From assembly GCA_016720425.1 (NCBI GenBank), contig JADKKQ010000005.1, positions 186,001 through 250,000 of the forward strand: a stretch of DNA of 64,000 nucleotides, read 5' to 3'. Position 1 is the first letter of the stretch, and each line of letters begins with the position of its first letter. Below, piece by piece: positions 17,457-25,236 of this stretch. Source of the DNA: Betaproteobacteria bacterium. GTDB taxonomy: Bacteria > Pseudomonadota > Gammaproteobacteria > Burkholderiales > Casimicrobiaceae. The position numbers and the translations under genes are program-made. Under the pieces are notes generated by a model. That model was not told the origin of the DNA, searched no databases, and worked only from the letters and a program-made list of their open reading frames with translations.

Positions 17457-17770
17457 CGGGAGGGTGCGGCTCCACGGGGTGGCGCGATCCGGCATCGCGG
17501 CGCCTCGGCGTCGCCGATCGGGACCGGGGTGCCGCCTGGTGTCCGCCCCGGCGCCGCGACCCGATGCCGCCGTCGCGTCGGGCGGGCTCTGCCAGGCGAC
17601 GATGATGGCGCAAAGCGCTTGGGCGGGCAATAGGGACGACGCCTGGGACGACGATTGGCACACATCGTGCGTGGTACGCACCGTGCTGCACAGATTGCGC
17701 CGTCGTTTCAGGGCGGCAATGCAGCGCCAGGGCTCCGTCCCGTCCGACAGTGACGTTCCGGGGCATCCGC

Positions 17771-17788
17771 TACAATTGTGCAGCACAA
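17771..17788 (+). promoter_or_regulatory. Candidate -10 box and inverted-repeat operator before the MerR-type gene
   Basis: The 377-base gap between the divergent PilZ and MerR-type genes (17457-17833) holds TACAAT at 17771-17776, a good -10 with a weak -35. Overlapping its end is the inverted repeat TTGTGC-A-GCACAA at 17776-17788, placed where a repressor could block initiation. I see nothing else of note in the gap. Confidence 0.5.
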
Positions 17789-17833
17789 CCCGGGCGCCCT
17801 GCGGGGCACACGGGACCCAAAGGAATGGCAGCC

Positions 17834-18856
17834 ATGGGCATTCTGATCAACGCGCCCACCCGCCGGCAGGAAGTGCCGGTCGGCCTCGCAACGCCGCCGG
17901 ACACCCCCGTCGACACGCGGGGCGCGTTGCACATCCGCGAAGTGGTGCGCACGACCGGATTGCGCCGCGAGCAACTCTACATGTGGCAGCGGCGCTACGG
18001 CTTTCCGTCACCGCTGCGCGACGGCTTCGGCGATCGCGTCTATCCGCCCGACCAGGTCGCCCGCCTGAAGCTCATCAAGCAGCTGCTGTCCGAGGGCTGG
18101 CGCGCCGGTGCCGTCGTGCCGCTGACCGAGTCCGCGCTGCAGTCGATGCTGGGACTCACCGTCGACGATCCGACGCCGCTGCCCGACGAGATCGAGTCGG
18201 CGGTGCGGCTGCTGTCGCTGCACCGGATCGGCGAGCTGCAGAACCACCTGTCGAAGCTGCTGGTGGGCCAGGGACTGCGCAAGTTCCTCGAAACCACGCT
18301 GATCCCCCTCAACGAGGCCGTCCACGAGCACGTCGTGCGCGGCGAGATGCAGAACTTCCAGGAGCTGCGCTTCGCCGACCTCGCGCAGCGCCTGCTCCGC
18401 GACGTGACGCGGCTGGTGCGGCCGACGCGCGACGCCCGGCAGATCCTGCTGGCGACCCCGCCGAACGACCCCAACCAGCTCGGGCTCGCGATCCTGGAAC
18501 TGCTGCTGTTCACCGAGGGCGTCAACTGCCTGACGTTGGGTGCCGGCGTGCCACCGCAGGAAATCGCCGGGGCGGCCGAAGCCTACAAGGTCAGCCTTGT
18601 CGTGCTGCTGTTCGACCGCGGCATCTCCGGCAAGATCGCCGGCCAGGAGATCCGCTCGCTGCGCGCCGAATTGCCGGAAAAACTGCCGCTGATCGTCAGC
18701 GGACGGGCGGTCAATCTGCTGGCCAAGCCGATTGCCGAGGTCCGGACCGCCGCCGACTTCAGCTCGATCATGACCACGATGCGCGAGTTCGGCGTAGTCG
18801 CGTCGTCGACCGTCCAGTTGCTGGGGTTCTTGCCGGAATCGAACCTTCGGGCGTAA
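17834..18856 (+). CDS. MerR-family regulator with degenerate cobalamin-binding-like domain
   Basis: The start at 17834 has AAGGA 9 bases upstream. The 340-residue protein begins with a MerR winged helix at about 33-105 (LHIREVVRTTGLRREQLYMW, then RYGFPSPLRDGFGDRVYP). A helical B12-binding-2-like segment follows at about 120-205. The C-terminal Rossmann domain contains LLATPPNDPNQLGLAILELL and VNCLTLGAGVPPQEI. In CarH/LitR-type regulators this loop reads PPxExHxLG, with His ligating cobalamin; here it reads PPNDPNQLG, so the His is gone. The protein therefore probably senses another signal or none. It may bind the TTGTGC-A-GCACAA repeat at its own promoter. Confidence 0.8.
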   Translation: MGILINAPTRRQEVPVGLATPPDTPVDTRGALHIREVVRTTGLRREQLYMWQRRYGFPSPLRDGFGDRVYPPDQVARLKLIKQLLSEGWRAGAVVPLTESALQSMLGLTVDDPTPLPDEIESAVRLLSLHRIGELQNHLSKLLVGQGLRKFLETTLIPLNEAVHEHVVRGEMQNFQELRFADLAQRLLRDVTRLVRPTRDARQILLATPPNDPNQLGLAILELLLFTEGVNCLTLGAGVPPQEIAGAAEAYKVSLVVLLFDRGISGKIAGQEIRSLRAELPEKLPLIVSGRAVNLLAKPIAEVRTAADFSSIMTTMREFGVVASSTVQLLGFLPESNLRA

Positions 18857-18865
18857 TCTCGGGCG

Positions 18866-19063
18866 ATGCACGTCGCCCCGCCCTCCGCCGTCGAGTCCGC
18901 CCCCGCCGCGGGGGAATCGGCGTCCTTCGAACTGCGCCCGCGGCACCCCGCCCTGCGCCGGGCACTCGGTCTCGCCGTCGCGCTGGCCGTGCTCTACGCC
19001 GTCTGGCACGGCTACCGCAATCCCGACTTCCTGCTCGATCTCGCCGCCTTCCGGCTCTGCTGA
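18866..19063 (+). CDS. Small hypothetical protein with one membrane segment
   Basis: The 65-residue product has a polar N-terminus, a basic patch (ELRPRHPALRR) and a hydrophobic segment (ALGLAVALAVLYAVWHGY), with a single Cys as last residue. It starts 9 bases after the MerR-type gene on the same strand. I do not recognise it. The ATG and clean topology make a real gene plausible. Confidence 0.5.
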   Translation: MHVAPPSAVESAPAAGESASFELRPRHPALRRALGLAVALAVLYAVWHGYRNPDFLLDLAAFRLC

Positions 19064-19069
19064 CGGTTC

Positions 19070-19534
19070 TCAGGGCTCGTCCAGGAAATCCTCGAGCTTG
19101 CGCCGTTCGCGCTTGGTCGGCCGGCCCGGGAACCGCGGGGAGGCGAGGGCGGCTTCCCGCCGCCGCGTCGCTTCCTCCTCGCGCGCCAGGCGGCTGGCAT
19201 CCCCCTCCCGGTACAGGCCGGCGGCATCGGTCGCCGAACCGCGCCTGGCGGCGACGCCGGTGACCGTCACGTCCCAGACGACCCCGTCCTTGCGCACCGT
19301 CACCCGGTCGCCCACGCGCACCGCGTGCGCCGGCTTGACCCGCTGGTCGTCGAGGCGGGCGTGCCCGTTGCCGACCGCGTCGGCGGCGAGCGGGCGGGTC
19401 TTGTAGAAGCGGGCGGCCCACAGCCACAGGTCGAAACGGACCGGGCCGCCGCCGGCGTCGGCCGCGACGTAGTCTCGCGGGTCGCCGCGCGGGTCGCCGC
19501 CGTGGCGCGGGGGCTGGGGGCCGTGCCTGCGCAT
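19070..19534 (-). CDS. hslR: Heat shock protein 15 (S4-domain ribosome rescue factor)
   Basis: The 154-residue protein carries an S4 RNA-binding domain at about 32-95 (VRFDLWLWAARFYKTRPLAA, then VRVGDRVTVRKDG). A basic tail follows (RFPGRPTKRERRKLEDFL). Hsp15 binds stalled 50S subunits that carry a nascent chain and helps recycle them after heat stress. It follows hslO by 45 bases, as is common for this pair. The N-terminal 30 residues are Gly/Pro/Arg-rich and may not all be translated; a shorter start cannot be excluded. Confidence 0.9.
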   Translation of the reverse strand: MRRHGPQPPRHGGDPRGDPRDYVAADAGGGPVRFDLWLWAARFYKTRPLAADAVGNGHARLDDQRVKPAHAVRVGDRVTVRKDGVVWDVTVTGVAARRGSATDAAGLYREGDASRLAREEEATRRREAALASPRFPGRPTKRERRKLEDFLDEP

Positions 19535-19579
19535 CTCGGCTTGCCGTGACGTCCGCGGCGGGGTTCCGCGACCGCCGCG

Positions 19580-20491
19580 TCAATGCCTGACCGGCGCGGC
19601 GCTGCCGGCGTCCGGGGATGCGAACAGCGCGCGCGCCGCGTCGGCGTCGAAAGCGTAGCGCCGGTTGCAGAACTCGCAGTGGGTGACCACGGCACCCTGT
19701 TCGGCGACGATGCTCTCGACCTCGGTCCGACCGATCAGGCGCAGCGCGTTGGCGACGCGCTCGGACGAGCAGCGGCAGCCGAATCGCGCCGGCTGCGGCG
19801 CGAAGACACGCAGGTCGTGCTCGGGGAACAGCGCCTGCAGCAGCGGGATGGCGGCGGTCGCTTCGACCAGCGCGCCCGCCGCGAAGGCGTCGAGGCGCCG
19901 GTTGGCCGCGTGCCAGGCCAGCGCGTCGGACGGCCCGGCCCCGGGCAGTCGCTGCAGCAGCAGCCCGCAGGCGCGGTGGCCTTGCGTCGCCAGCACGATG
20001 CGGCTGGCGATCTGCTCGGACTTTTCGAGATAGTGTTCGATCAGCGTGGCGATGGAGACGGCCTCGAGCGCGACGATGCCCTGGTAGATCGGCCCGCCGT
20101 CCTTCGGGTCGAGCGTGAGGGCGAGCCGGCCGTGCGCGGCGCCGCCCGCGAGTTCGCACAGCGACGCGCCGGCAGGCAGCGCCGCGGCGGCGTCGCTCCA
20201 CTGCGCCGTCGCGCGCAGCGCCAGTTGCGCGTCGCACTCGACGACCAGCAGGCGCACCGCGCCATCCCCCTGCAGCTGCGCGGTGAGCGTGCCGGCGAAC
20301 TTGAGCGTCGAGGCGAGCAGCGCGGCCGCGGCGAGGAGTTCGGCGAGGACGCGCTGCAGCGCCGGCGGATAGCGGTGACAGGCGAGGATGTCCCGCGCCG
20401 TCGCATCCAGCGATACCCACGCGCCGCGGATCGGGGCGTGTTCGAAGACGAACCGCGACAGGCTGTCGGCGGCGGACGGTTGGACGCTCAA
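19580..20491 (-). CDS. hslO: Redox-regulated chaperone Hsp33
   Basis: The 303-residue holdase chaperone is activated by oxidation. The substrate-binding N-terminal domain extends to about 235. The C-terminal zinc redox switch has CRCSSERV at about 235 and CEFCNRRY at about 268, the CxC...CxxC pattern. The best start is TTG at 20491, 10 bases after the BPH stop codon; no strong ribosome-binding site is visible, so coupling to BPH translation is likely. The operon order BPH-hslO-hslR groups a self-compartmentalising protease, a redox chaperone and a ribosome rescue factor. Confidence 0.93.
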   Translation of the reverse strand: MSVQPSAADSLSRFVFEHAPIRGAWVSLDATARDILACHRYPPALQRVLAELLAAAALLASTLKFAGTLTAQLQGDGAVRLLVVECDAQLALRATAQWSDAAAALPAGASLCELAGGAAHGRLALTLDPKDGGPIYQGIVALEAVSIATLIEHYLEKSEQIASRIVLATQGHRACGLLLQRLPGAGPSDALAWHAANRRLDAFAAGALVEATAAIPLLQALFPEHDLRVFAPQPARFGCRCSSERVANALRLIGRTEVESIVAEQGAVVTHCEFCNRRYAFDADAARALFASPDAGSAAPVRH

Positions 20492-20501
20492 CGGCGGCCC
20501 G

Positions 20502-21089
20502 TCATGCCGCGCCGCGCGCCGCGCCGCCGAGCGGAATCGTGTAGACGGTCATCGGCAGCGCCGAGTTCCGGTCGAAGGTGGCGCCGGCGTCGATGCCGGC
20601 GCGGGCGATCGCCGCCGCCGTGCGCAGCTTCGGGTACTGCGAATACATCGCACCCAGCGCGAACTCGCGTCCCGACCCGACGGCCCAGAACTGCGTGTAC
20701 TCGAACACCTCGCGCATCGAGTAGACGCCGAAGATGCCGCGCGGATTGGCGACCAGCGCGGTGATCTGCGTCGACTCGTAGGGGTCGTCCTCCTCCTCCT
20801 TCGGGTTGAGGAAGTGCTGCTCCTTGAGGATCGGGTGCAGCTTGCGGAAGGTCTCGAAGATCGCGGCCTTGGTCGAGAAGTCGAGGTCGTCGTGCTTGGC
20901 GAGCAGGCTCTCGAACACCAGCTGGTGCGCCGCGCTGCCGCACAGTCCGATGCAGGTGTCGTGGTAGCGGACGATCTTGTCGGGCGTGCGGTCGAAGCGG
21001 GCCGAGAGCCGCGTGTCCCCGAACGTCGTGAGGGAGTCGGCGGCGATGGCGATTTCGTCGTTCTTGCGAACGGCAACGAGTGTGGTCAT
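20502..21089 (-). CDS. Betaproteobacterial proteasome homologue (BPH), Ntn-hydrolase
   Basis: The 195-residue protein begins MTTLVAVRKNDEIAIAADSL. Removal of Met would expose Thr1, the nucleophile of proteasome-type Ntn hydrolases. Asp17 (AADS) and a Lys near position 37 (TPDKIVRY) match the D17/K33 catalytic pair, and GSAAHQLVFESLL matches the region that builds the S1 pocket. The C-terminus ends in Gly/Ala-rich sequence. It is shorter and distinct from HslV, and no hslU unfoldase is next to it. The family known as BPH forms rings related to HslV and proteasome beta subunits. Co-transcription with hslO and hslR suggests a stress quality-control role (inference). Confidence 0.82.
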   Translation of the reverse strand: MTTLVAVRKNDEIAIAADSLTTFGDTRLSARFDRTPDKIVRYHDTCIGLCGSAAHQLVFESLLAKHDDLDFSTKAAIFETFRKLHPILKEQHFLNPKEEEDDPYESTQITALVANPRGIFGVYSMREVFEYTQFWAVGSGREFALGAMYSQYPKLRTAAAIARAGIDAGATFDRNSALPMTVYTIPLGGAARGAA

Positions 21090-21159
21090 GGACGGGGGGC
21101 GTTGGGCGGTGCGGGCGCGGAAGGCGTCGACCGAACGGCCGCAAATTATAGCGCGACCG

Positions 21160-22122
21160 TCAGCCCGCCGCCCGCGACGCGAAGCCCGCAGGGGCCGGCA
21201 GCTGCAGCGTCGGCGGCAGGCGCGCCACCGACCAGGCGGCGATCGCGTGCTGCCAGAATTCGGCCACCGACGCGGGTTCCGCCGAGCCCTGCGGCAGCGG
21301 CTGGTCGAGGAACCGCCACGCCGCCCGCAACGCGGGCAGCGCGTCCGCGGGCAGCGGTGCCGCCAGCGTCTGCTTGGAGAGCTTCGCCCCGTCGGCGTTG
21401 ACGGCGACCGGCACGTGCAGGTACGCGGGCGTCGCGACCTGCAGGCGCCGCTGCAGGTAGATCTGGCGCGCGGTCGACGACAGCAGGTCGGCGCCGCGCA
21501 CGACGTGGGTGACGCCCTGCGCGGCGTCGTCGACCACCACCGCCAGCTGGTAGGCGAACAGGCCGTCGGCGCGGCGCAGCACGAAGTCGCCGACCTCCGC
21601 GCGCAGGTCCTGGCGCTGCCGGCCCTGCAGCCGGTCGCGGAACTCGATGCAGGCACCCGTGTCGCCGGCCAGCGCGAGCCGCTGTGCCCGCGCCGTGCGG
21701 CCGGCCAGCGCGGCCGGGATCCCCTGGCGGCAGGTCCCGGGATAGATGCGCTCGCCGCCGGGGCCCAGCGCGGCCGCCTCGAGTTCGCGCCGGGTGCAGA
21801 CGCAGGGGTAGACCTCGCCCTGCCGCTGCAGCGACCGCAGCGCATCGCCGTAGACGTCCGCGCGGGCCGACTGCCGCAGCACCGGGCCATCCCAGGCGAA
21901 GCCGAAGCGCTCCAGCGCGCGCAGGATCGCCGCGTCGGCGCCGGGGCGATTGCGCGGCAGGTCGACGTCCTCGATGCGCAGCAGCCACTCGCCGCCGGCG
22001 TGGCGCGCGTCGCAGGCGCTGGCCAGCGCGGCGACCAGCGAGCCGAAGTGCAGCGGGCCGGTCGGGGAGGGGGCGAAGCGGCCGCGGTGACGCGCGGGGG
22101 CGGGAATCGCGCCCGCGTTCAC
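21160..22122 (-). CDS. gluQ: Glutamyl-Q tRNA(Asp) synthetase
   Basis: The 320-residue enzyme is a shortened GluRS paralogue that attaches glutamate to the queuosine base of tRNA(Asp). The class I motif appears as RFAPSPTGPLHFGSLVAAL and the KMSKS equivalent as AKLSKQTLA. Zinc ligands are seen in YPCVCTRRE and YPGTCRQG. The anticodon-binding domain is absent, as expected. It overlaps the upstream lytic transglycosylase by 4 bases, so the genes form an operon with proS. Together with queG at 11.6-12.7 kb, it gives two queuosine-related functions in this window. Confidence 0.94.
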   Translation of the reverse strand: MNAGAIPAPARHRGRFAPSPTGPLHFGSLVAALASACDARHAGGEWLLRIEDVDLPRNRPGADAAILRALERFGFAWDGPVLRQSARADVYGDALRSLQRQGEVYPCVCTRRELEAAALGPGGERIYPGTCRQGIPAALAGRTARAQRLALAGDTGACIEFRDRLQGRQRQDLRAEVGDFVLRRADGLFAYQLAVVVDDAAQGVTHVVRGADLLSSTARQIYLQRRLQVATPAYLHVPVAVNADGAKLSKQTLAAPLPADALPALRAAWRFLDQPLPQGSAEPASVAEFWQHAIAAWSVARLPPTLQLPAPAGFASRAAG

Positions 22123-22763
22123 CGGGCCGAGACGGTGGCCGCAGTCCGCGCGGCGGCGGGAGCGGCGGCGTACTGCCAGCGGTGCATCGCGGCGACCACG
22201 GCGCTGGGATACTCGGGGCGTCCGAGGCTGCCGTTGTAGCGCCCCAGCGCCCGGTACAGGTCGCCGCTCTCGCGGTCGAGGTAATGGCGCAGGATCGTGC
22301 AGCCGTAGCGCAGGTTGGTCCGCAGGTTGAACAGGTTCTGGTCCGGCTTGCCGATCTGCCGCACCCAGAACGGCATCACCTGCATGTAGCCGCGCGCGTC
22401 GGCGGTGGAGACGGCGAACTTCTTGAAGCCGCTCTCCACCTGCATCACGGCGAGCACGAGCTGCGGGTCGAGCCCCGCCCGCTGCGCCTCGTAGTGGATG
22501 GTGGCGAGCAGCTCGCGCCGGTCGCGCGCGTCGGCGATGCGCGCCGGCAGCCGCGGCGCCATCTCGGCCAGCCAGGGCTGCAGGTCGGCGCGGTCGACGT
22601 AGTCGGGGGGCACCGGGTGGTCGGCGATCGCGCGCTGCAGTCCGGCGGCCACCGACGGCGCGAGCTGTTCCTCGCTCTGCGCGCCGGCCTGCGCGCCGCC
22701 GGACAGCAGCCAGGCCGCCGCGGCGACGGCGGCGGCGAGTCGCCGGTGCCGGCGGCCGATCAT
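22119..22763 (-). CDS. Lytic transglycosylase (SLT domain)
   Basis: The 214-residue exported murein hydrolase has a signal peptide (RRLAAAVAAAAWLLSGGAQA). Its SLT domain has the catalytic Glu in LAVMQVESGFKKFAVS, then GYMQVMPFWVRQIG, LRYGCTILRHYL and ALGRYNGSLG. It overlaps proS upstream and gluQ downstream by 4 bases each, so all three are translationally coupled. The region between the signal peptide and the SLT domain (about 30-95) is helical and unassigned. The combination proS-slt-gluQ looks like gene packing without an obvious shared pathway. Confidence 0.92.
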   Translation of the reverse strand: MIGRRHRRLAAAVAAAAWLLSGGAQAGAQSEEQLAPSVAAGLQRAIADHPVPPDYVDRADLQPWLAEMAPRLPARIADARDRRELLATIHYEAQRAGLDPQLVLAVMQVESGFKKFAVSTADARGYMQVMPFWVRQIGKPDQNLFNLRTNLRYGCTILRHYLDRESGDLYRALGRYNGSLGRPEYPSAVVAAMHRWQYAAAPAAARTAATVSAR

Positions 22764-24472
22764 GACGCGAGCTTCTCCCGGATGAACGCAGCGATGGCGT
22801 CGACGGCGACCGGCGTCGCCGCGGTGTCGCGCCGCCCCTGGTACTCGACGCGGCCTTCCTTCAGCCCGCGGTCGCCGATGGTGATGCGGTGGGGGATGCC
22901 GATGAGCTCGAGGTCGGCGAACATCACGCCGGGCCGCTCGCCGCGATCGTCGAGCAGCACTTCGACGCCCGCCGCGGCGAGTTCGTCGTGCAGCCGATCG
23001 GCCAGCGCCTTCACCGCCTCGTTGCGGTCGTAGCCCACCGGCGCGATCGCGACCGCGAAGGGCGCCATCGCCGCGGGCCAGACGATGCCGCGCGCGTCGT
23101 GGTTCTGCTCGATGGCGGCGGCGACGACCCGCGTCACGCCGATGCCGTAGCAGCCCATCTCCATCAGCTGCGGCTGGCCCTGCGCGTCGAGGTAGGTGGC
23201 GCCCATGGCCTTGGAGTAGACGTTGCCCAGCGCGAAGACGTGGCCGACCTCGATGCCGCGCAGGATCTCGAGCGGGCCCTGGCCGTCGGGCGACGGGTCG
23301 CCGGCGACGACGTTGCGCAGGTCGGCGACCCGATCGGGCTCGCGGCAGTCGCGGCCGAAATTGACGCCGCGCAGGTGGTAGCCGGCCTCGTTCGCGCCGC
23401 AGACGAAGTCGGCCATCGCGGCGACGCTGCGATCGGCGATCAGCGGCATGTCCTCCGGCAGGCCGACGGGCCCGAGGTAGCCGGGCCGGCAGCCGGTCGC
23501 GGCGACGATCTCGGCGTCGCTCGCCCAGCGCCAGGGCCCGAGGCCCGGCAGCTTCCCGATCTTGACTTCATTGCCCATGTGGTCACCGCGGACGAGCAGC
23601 ATCTGCACCCGGTCCTGCGCGTGGATCAACAGGCACTTGACCGTCCGGGCGAGCGGAAGTTGCAGCAGCGCGGCGACGTCCTCGCAGGTCGTCCGGCCCG
23701 GCGTCGGCACCCTGGCCATCGCCTCGGTGGCGGGGCCGCGCGCGGCGGCCGGCGCGACCGCCTCGGCCTGCTCGACGTTGGCGGCGTACTGCGACGAAGG
23801 GCACCAGGCGATCGCGTCCTCGCCGGAATCCGCCAGCACCTGGAACTCGTGCGAGGCGAAGCCGCCGATCGCCCCGGTGTCGGCTTCCACCGCCCGGAAC
23901 TGCAGGCCGAGGCGGGTGAAGATCCGTGCGTAGGCGTCGAACATCGATTGGTACGAGCGCATCAGCGCGTCGCGGTCGGCGTCGAACGAGTAGGCGTCCT
24001 TCATCAGGAACTCGCGTCCGCGCATCACGCCGAAGCGCGGCCGGATCTCGTCGCGGAACTTGGTCTGGATCTGGTAGAGGTTCACCGGCAGCTGGCGGTA
24101 GCTCTTCACGTCGCGGCGCACGATGTCGGTCACCGTTTCCTCGTGCGTCGGGCCGAACAGGAAGTCGCGTTCGGCGCGGTCCTTGATCCGCAGCAGCTGG
24201 GCGCCGAACTTGTCCCAGCGCCCGGTTTCCTGCCACAGCTCCGCCGGCACGATGTGCGGCATGAACAGCTCGATGGCGCCGGCCCGGTTCATCTCCTCGC
24301 GCACGATCTGCTCGACCTTGCGCAGCGTGACGAGGCCGAGCGGCATCCACGTGTAGATGCCGGACGAGAGCTTCTTGATCAGCCCCGCGCGCAGCATCAG
24401 CTTCTGGCTGGCGATGTCGGCTTCCGCGGGCGCTTCCTTCAGCGTGGCCAGATAGAATTTTGAAACGCGCAT
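22760..24472 (-). CDS. proS: Prolyl-tRNA synthetase, bacterial type with editing domain
   Basis: The 570-residue class II synthetase charges tRNA(Pro). The start at 24472 opens the typical MRVSKFYLATLKEAPAEADI. Motif 2 is within FGPTHEETVTDIVRRDVKSY, and motif 3 within GCYGIGVTRVVAAAIEQNH. Between motifs 2 and 3, about residues 225-400, lies the INS editing domain (TCEDVAALLQLPLARTVKCL). The C-terminal anticodon domain follows (GVEVLLDDRGERPGVMFADL). The ORF can be read 40 codons upstream, but that extension crosses the -10 box at 24500-24505 and is unlikely. It heads an operon with a lytic transglycosylase and gluQ. Confidence 0.96.
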   Translation of the reverse strand: MRVSKFYLATLKEAPAEADIASQKLMLRAGLIKKLSSGIYTWMPLGLVTLRKVEQIVREEMNRAGAIELFMPHIVPAELWQETGRWDKFGAQLLRIKDRAERDFLFGPTHEETVTDIVRRDVKSYRQLPVNLYQIQTKFRDEIRPRFGVMRGREFLMKDAYSFDADRDALMRSYQSMFDAYARIFTRLGLQFRAVEADTGAIGGFASHEFQVLADSGEDAIAWCPSSQYAANVEQAEAVAPAAARGPATEAMARVPTPGRTTCEDVAALLQLPLARTVKCLLIHAQDRVQMLLVRGDHMGNEVKIGKLPGLGPWRWASDAEIVAATGCRPGYLGPVGLPEDMPLIADRSVAAMADFVCGANEAGYHLRGVNFGRDCREPDRVADLRNVVAGDPSPDGQGPLEILRGIEVGHVFALGNVYSKAMGATYLDAQGQPQLMEMGCYGIGVTRVVAAAIEQNHDARGIVWPAAMAPFAVAIAPVGYDRNEAVKALADRLHDELAAAGVEVLLDDRGERPGVMFADLELIGIPHRITIGDRGLKEGRVEYQGRRDTAATPVAVDAIAAFIREKLAS

Positions 24473-24499
24473 GGTGCTGTTTTTGTTGGCAAAAGACAG

Positions 24500-24505
24500 A
24501 TTGTA
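24500..24505 (-). promoter_or_regulatory. Candidate -10 box of proS
   Basis: On the minus strand this reads TACAAT, about 28 bases before the proS start codon. The upstream sequence is GC-rich with no clear -35. Confidence 0.5.
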
Positions 24506-24556
24506 CCGCGAACGCGCGCCGGCGCCGGAAACCACCCGCGCGACAAGCGGGGCGGG

Positions 24557-24604
24557 AAAAGCGGCCCGGACCCGCGGTGCCGTAGCGGGCACCGCGTCCG
24601 GGCC
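24557..24604 (-). terminator. Hairpin terminator after the universal stress protein gene
   Basis: Bases 24563-24581 pair with 24588-24604 through 17 bp with a 2-base bulge (core CGCGGTGCC / GGCACCGCG). Read on the minus strand the stem is followed by GCTTTT (T run at 24557-24560). It lies about 43 bases downstream of the usp stop codon, upstream of proS. Confidence 0.6.
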
Positions 24605-24646
24605 GGGGCGGGGCGGGGAAGCCCCGCGCGGAAAGCGGACAGACTG

Positions 24647-25090
24647 CTAGCGGACGACGATCACCGGCAGCTTGCTGTGCGTGAGCACCTTCTGCGTCTC
24701 GCTGCCCAGCAGCAGCGCGGACACGCCACGCCGCCCGTGCGAGGCCATGACGATGGCGTCGCACTTGTGCTTCTTCGCCGCCGCGAGGATCGCCTCCCAG
24801 GGTGCCGCGGCGATCGAGTAGGCGGTCTTGCTCTCCAGCCCCGCGGCCGCCGCCTTGGCGGTCACCGCGTCGAGGATCTTCTGTGCGTCTTCGGCCGCGA
24901 GCTTCGTGTATTCCTTGCGGGACACCGGCTCGTAGACGACGCCGTCCGCGTAGGCGGGCAGCGGAAAGTCGGGCGCGGCGTAGAACGCGGTGAGGCGGGC
25001 GCCGAGCGCCTGCGCGAGGTCGATCGCGTGCGCGACCGCCTTGTCGGAGAGCTTGGAACCGTCGGTGGCGACCAGGATGTTCTTGAACAT
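24647..25090 (-). CDS. Universal stress protein (UspA family)
   Basis: The 147-residue single-domain UspA protein starts MFKNILVATDGSKLSDKAVA. Its ATP-type motif lies in IVMASHGRRGVSALLLGSET, close to the Gx2Gx9GS/T pattern. The start at 25090 is preferred over the GTG at 25096 because GAGAGGAG is then 5 bases upstream. Such proteins help survival in growth arrest and low oxygen. The gene is divergent from the cbb3 island, and a near-consensus FNR box lies 57 bases before its start, so induction under oxygen limitation is likely. A hairpin terminator follows. Confidence 0.93.
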   Translation of the reverse strand: MFKNILVATDGSKLSDKAVAHAIDLAQALGARLTAFYAAPDFPLPAYADGVVYEPVSRKEYTKLAAEDAQKILDAVTAKAAAAGLESKTAYSIAAAPWEAILAAAKKHKCDAIVMASHGRRGVSALLLGSETQKVLTHSKLPVIVVR

Positions 25091-25146
25091 ATCCACTCCT
25101 CTCTGGGTGGGACCATTCCATTGTCTGCCTGATTGTCGGCGGGTGG

Positions 25147-25160
25147 TTGACGGAAATCAA
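25147..25160. promoter_or_regulatory. FNR/Anr box between usp and ccoI
   Basis: TTGACGGAAATCAA matches the TTGAT-N4-ATCAA consensus except for one base. It lies in the 146-base divergent gap, 57 bases before usp and 77 before ccoI, so it could serve both. Confidence 0.7.
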
Positions 25161-25236
25161 GGCGGGTCCTGCGAGCGGTCAAGTTCGGGGACCGATGCGA
25201 TTGACCGCGGTGGACTCGATCCGTAGATTGCAGACG

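Noticed and set aside
17834..18856. Light- or B12-sensing CarH/LitR regulator
   Set aside because: The cobalamin-ligand His is missing (PPNDPNQLG), so B12 photoreception is unlikely.
20502..21089. HslV protease
   Set aside because: Length and motifs fit BPH better, and no hslU is adjacent.
24473..24592. N-terminal extension of ProS
   Set aside because: It crosses a TACAAT box, and ProS proteins begin with MRVSKFYLATLKE, found exactly at 24472.
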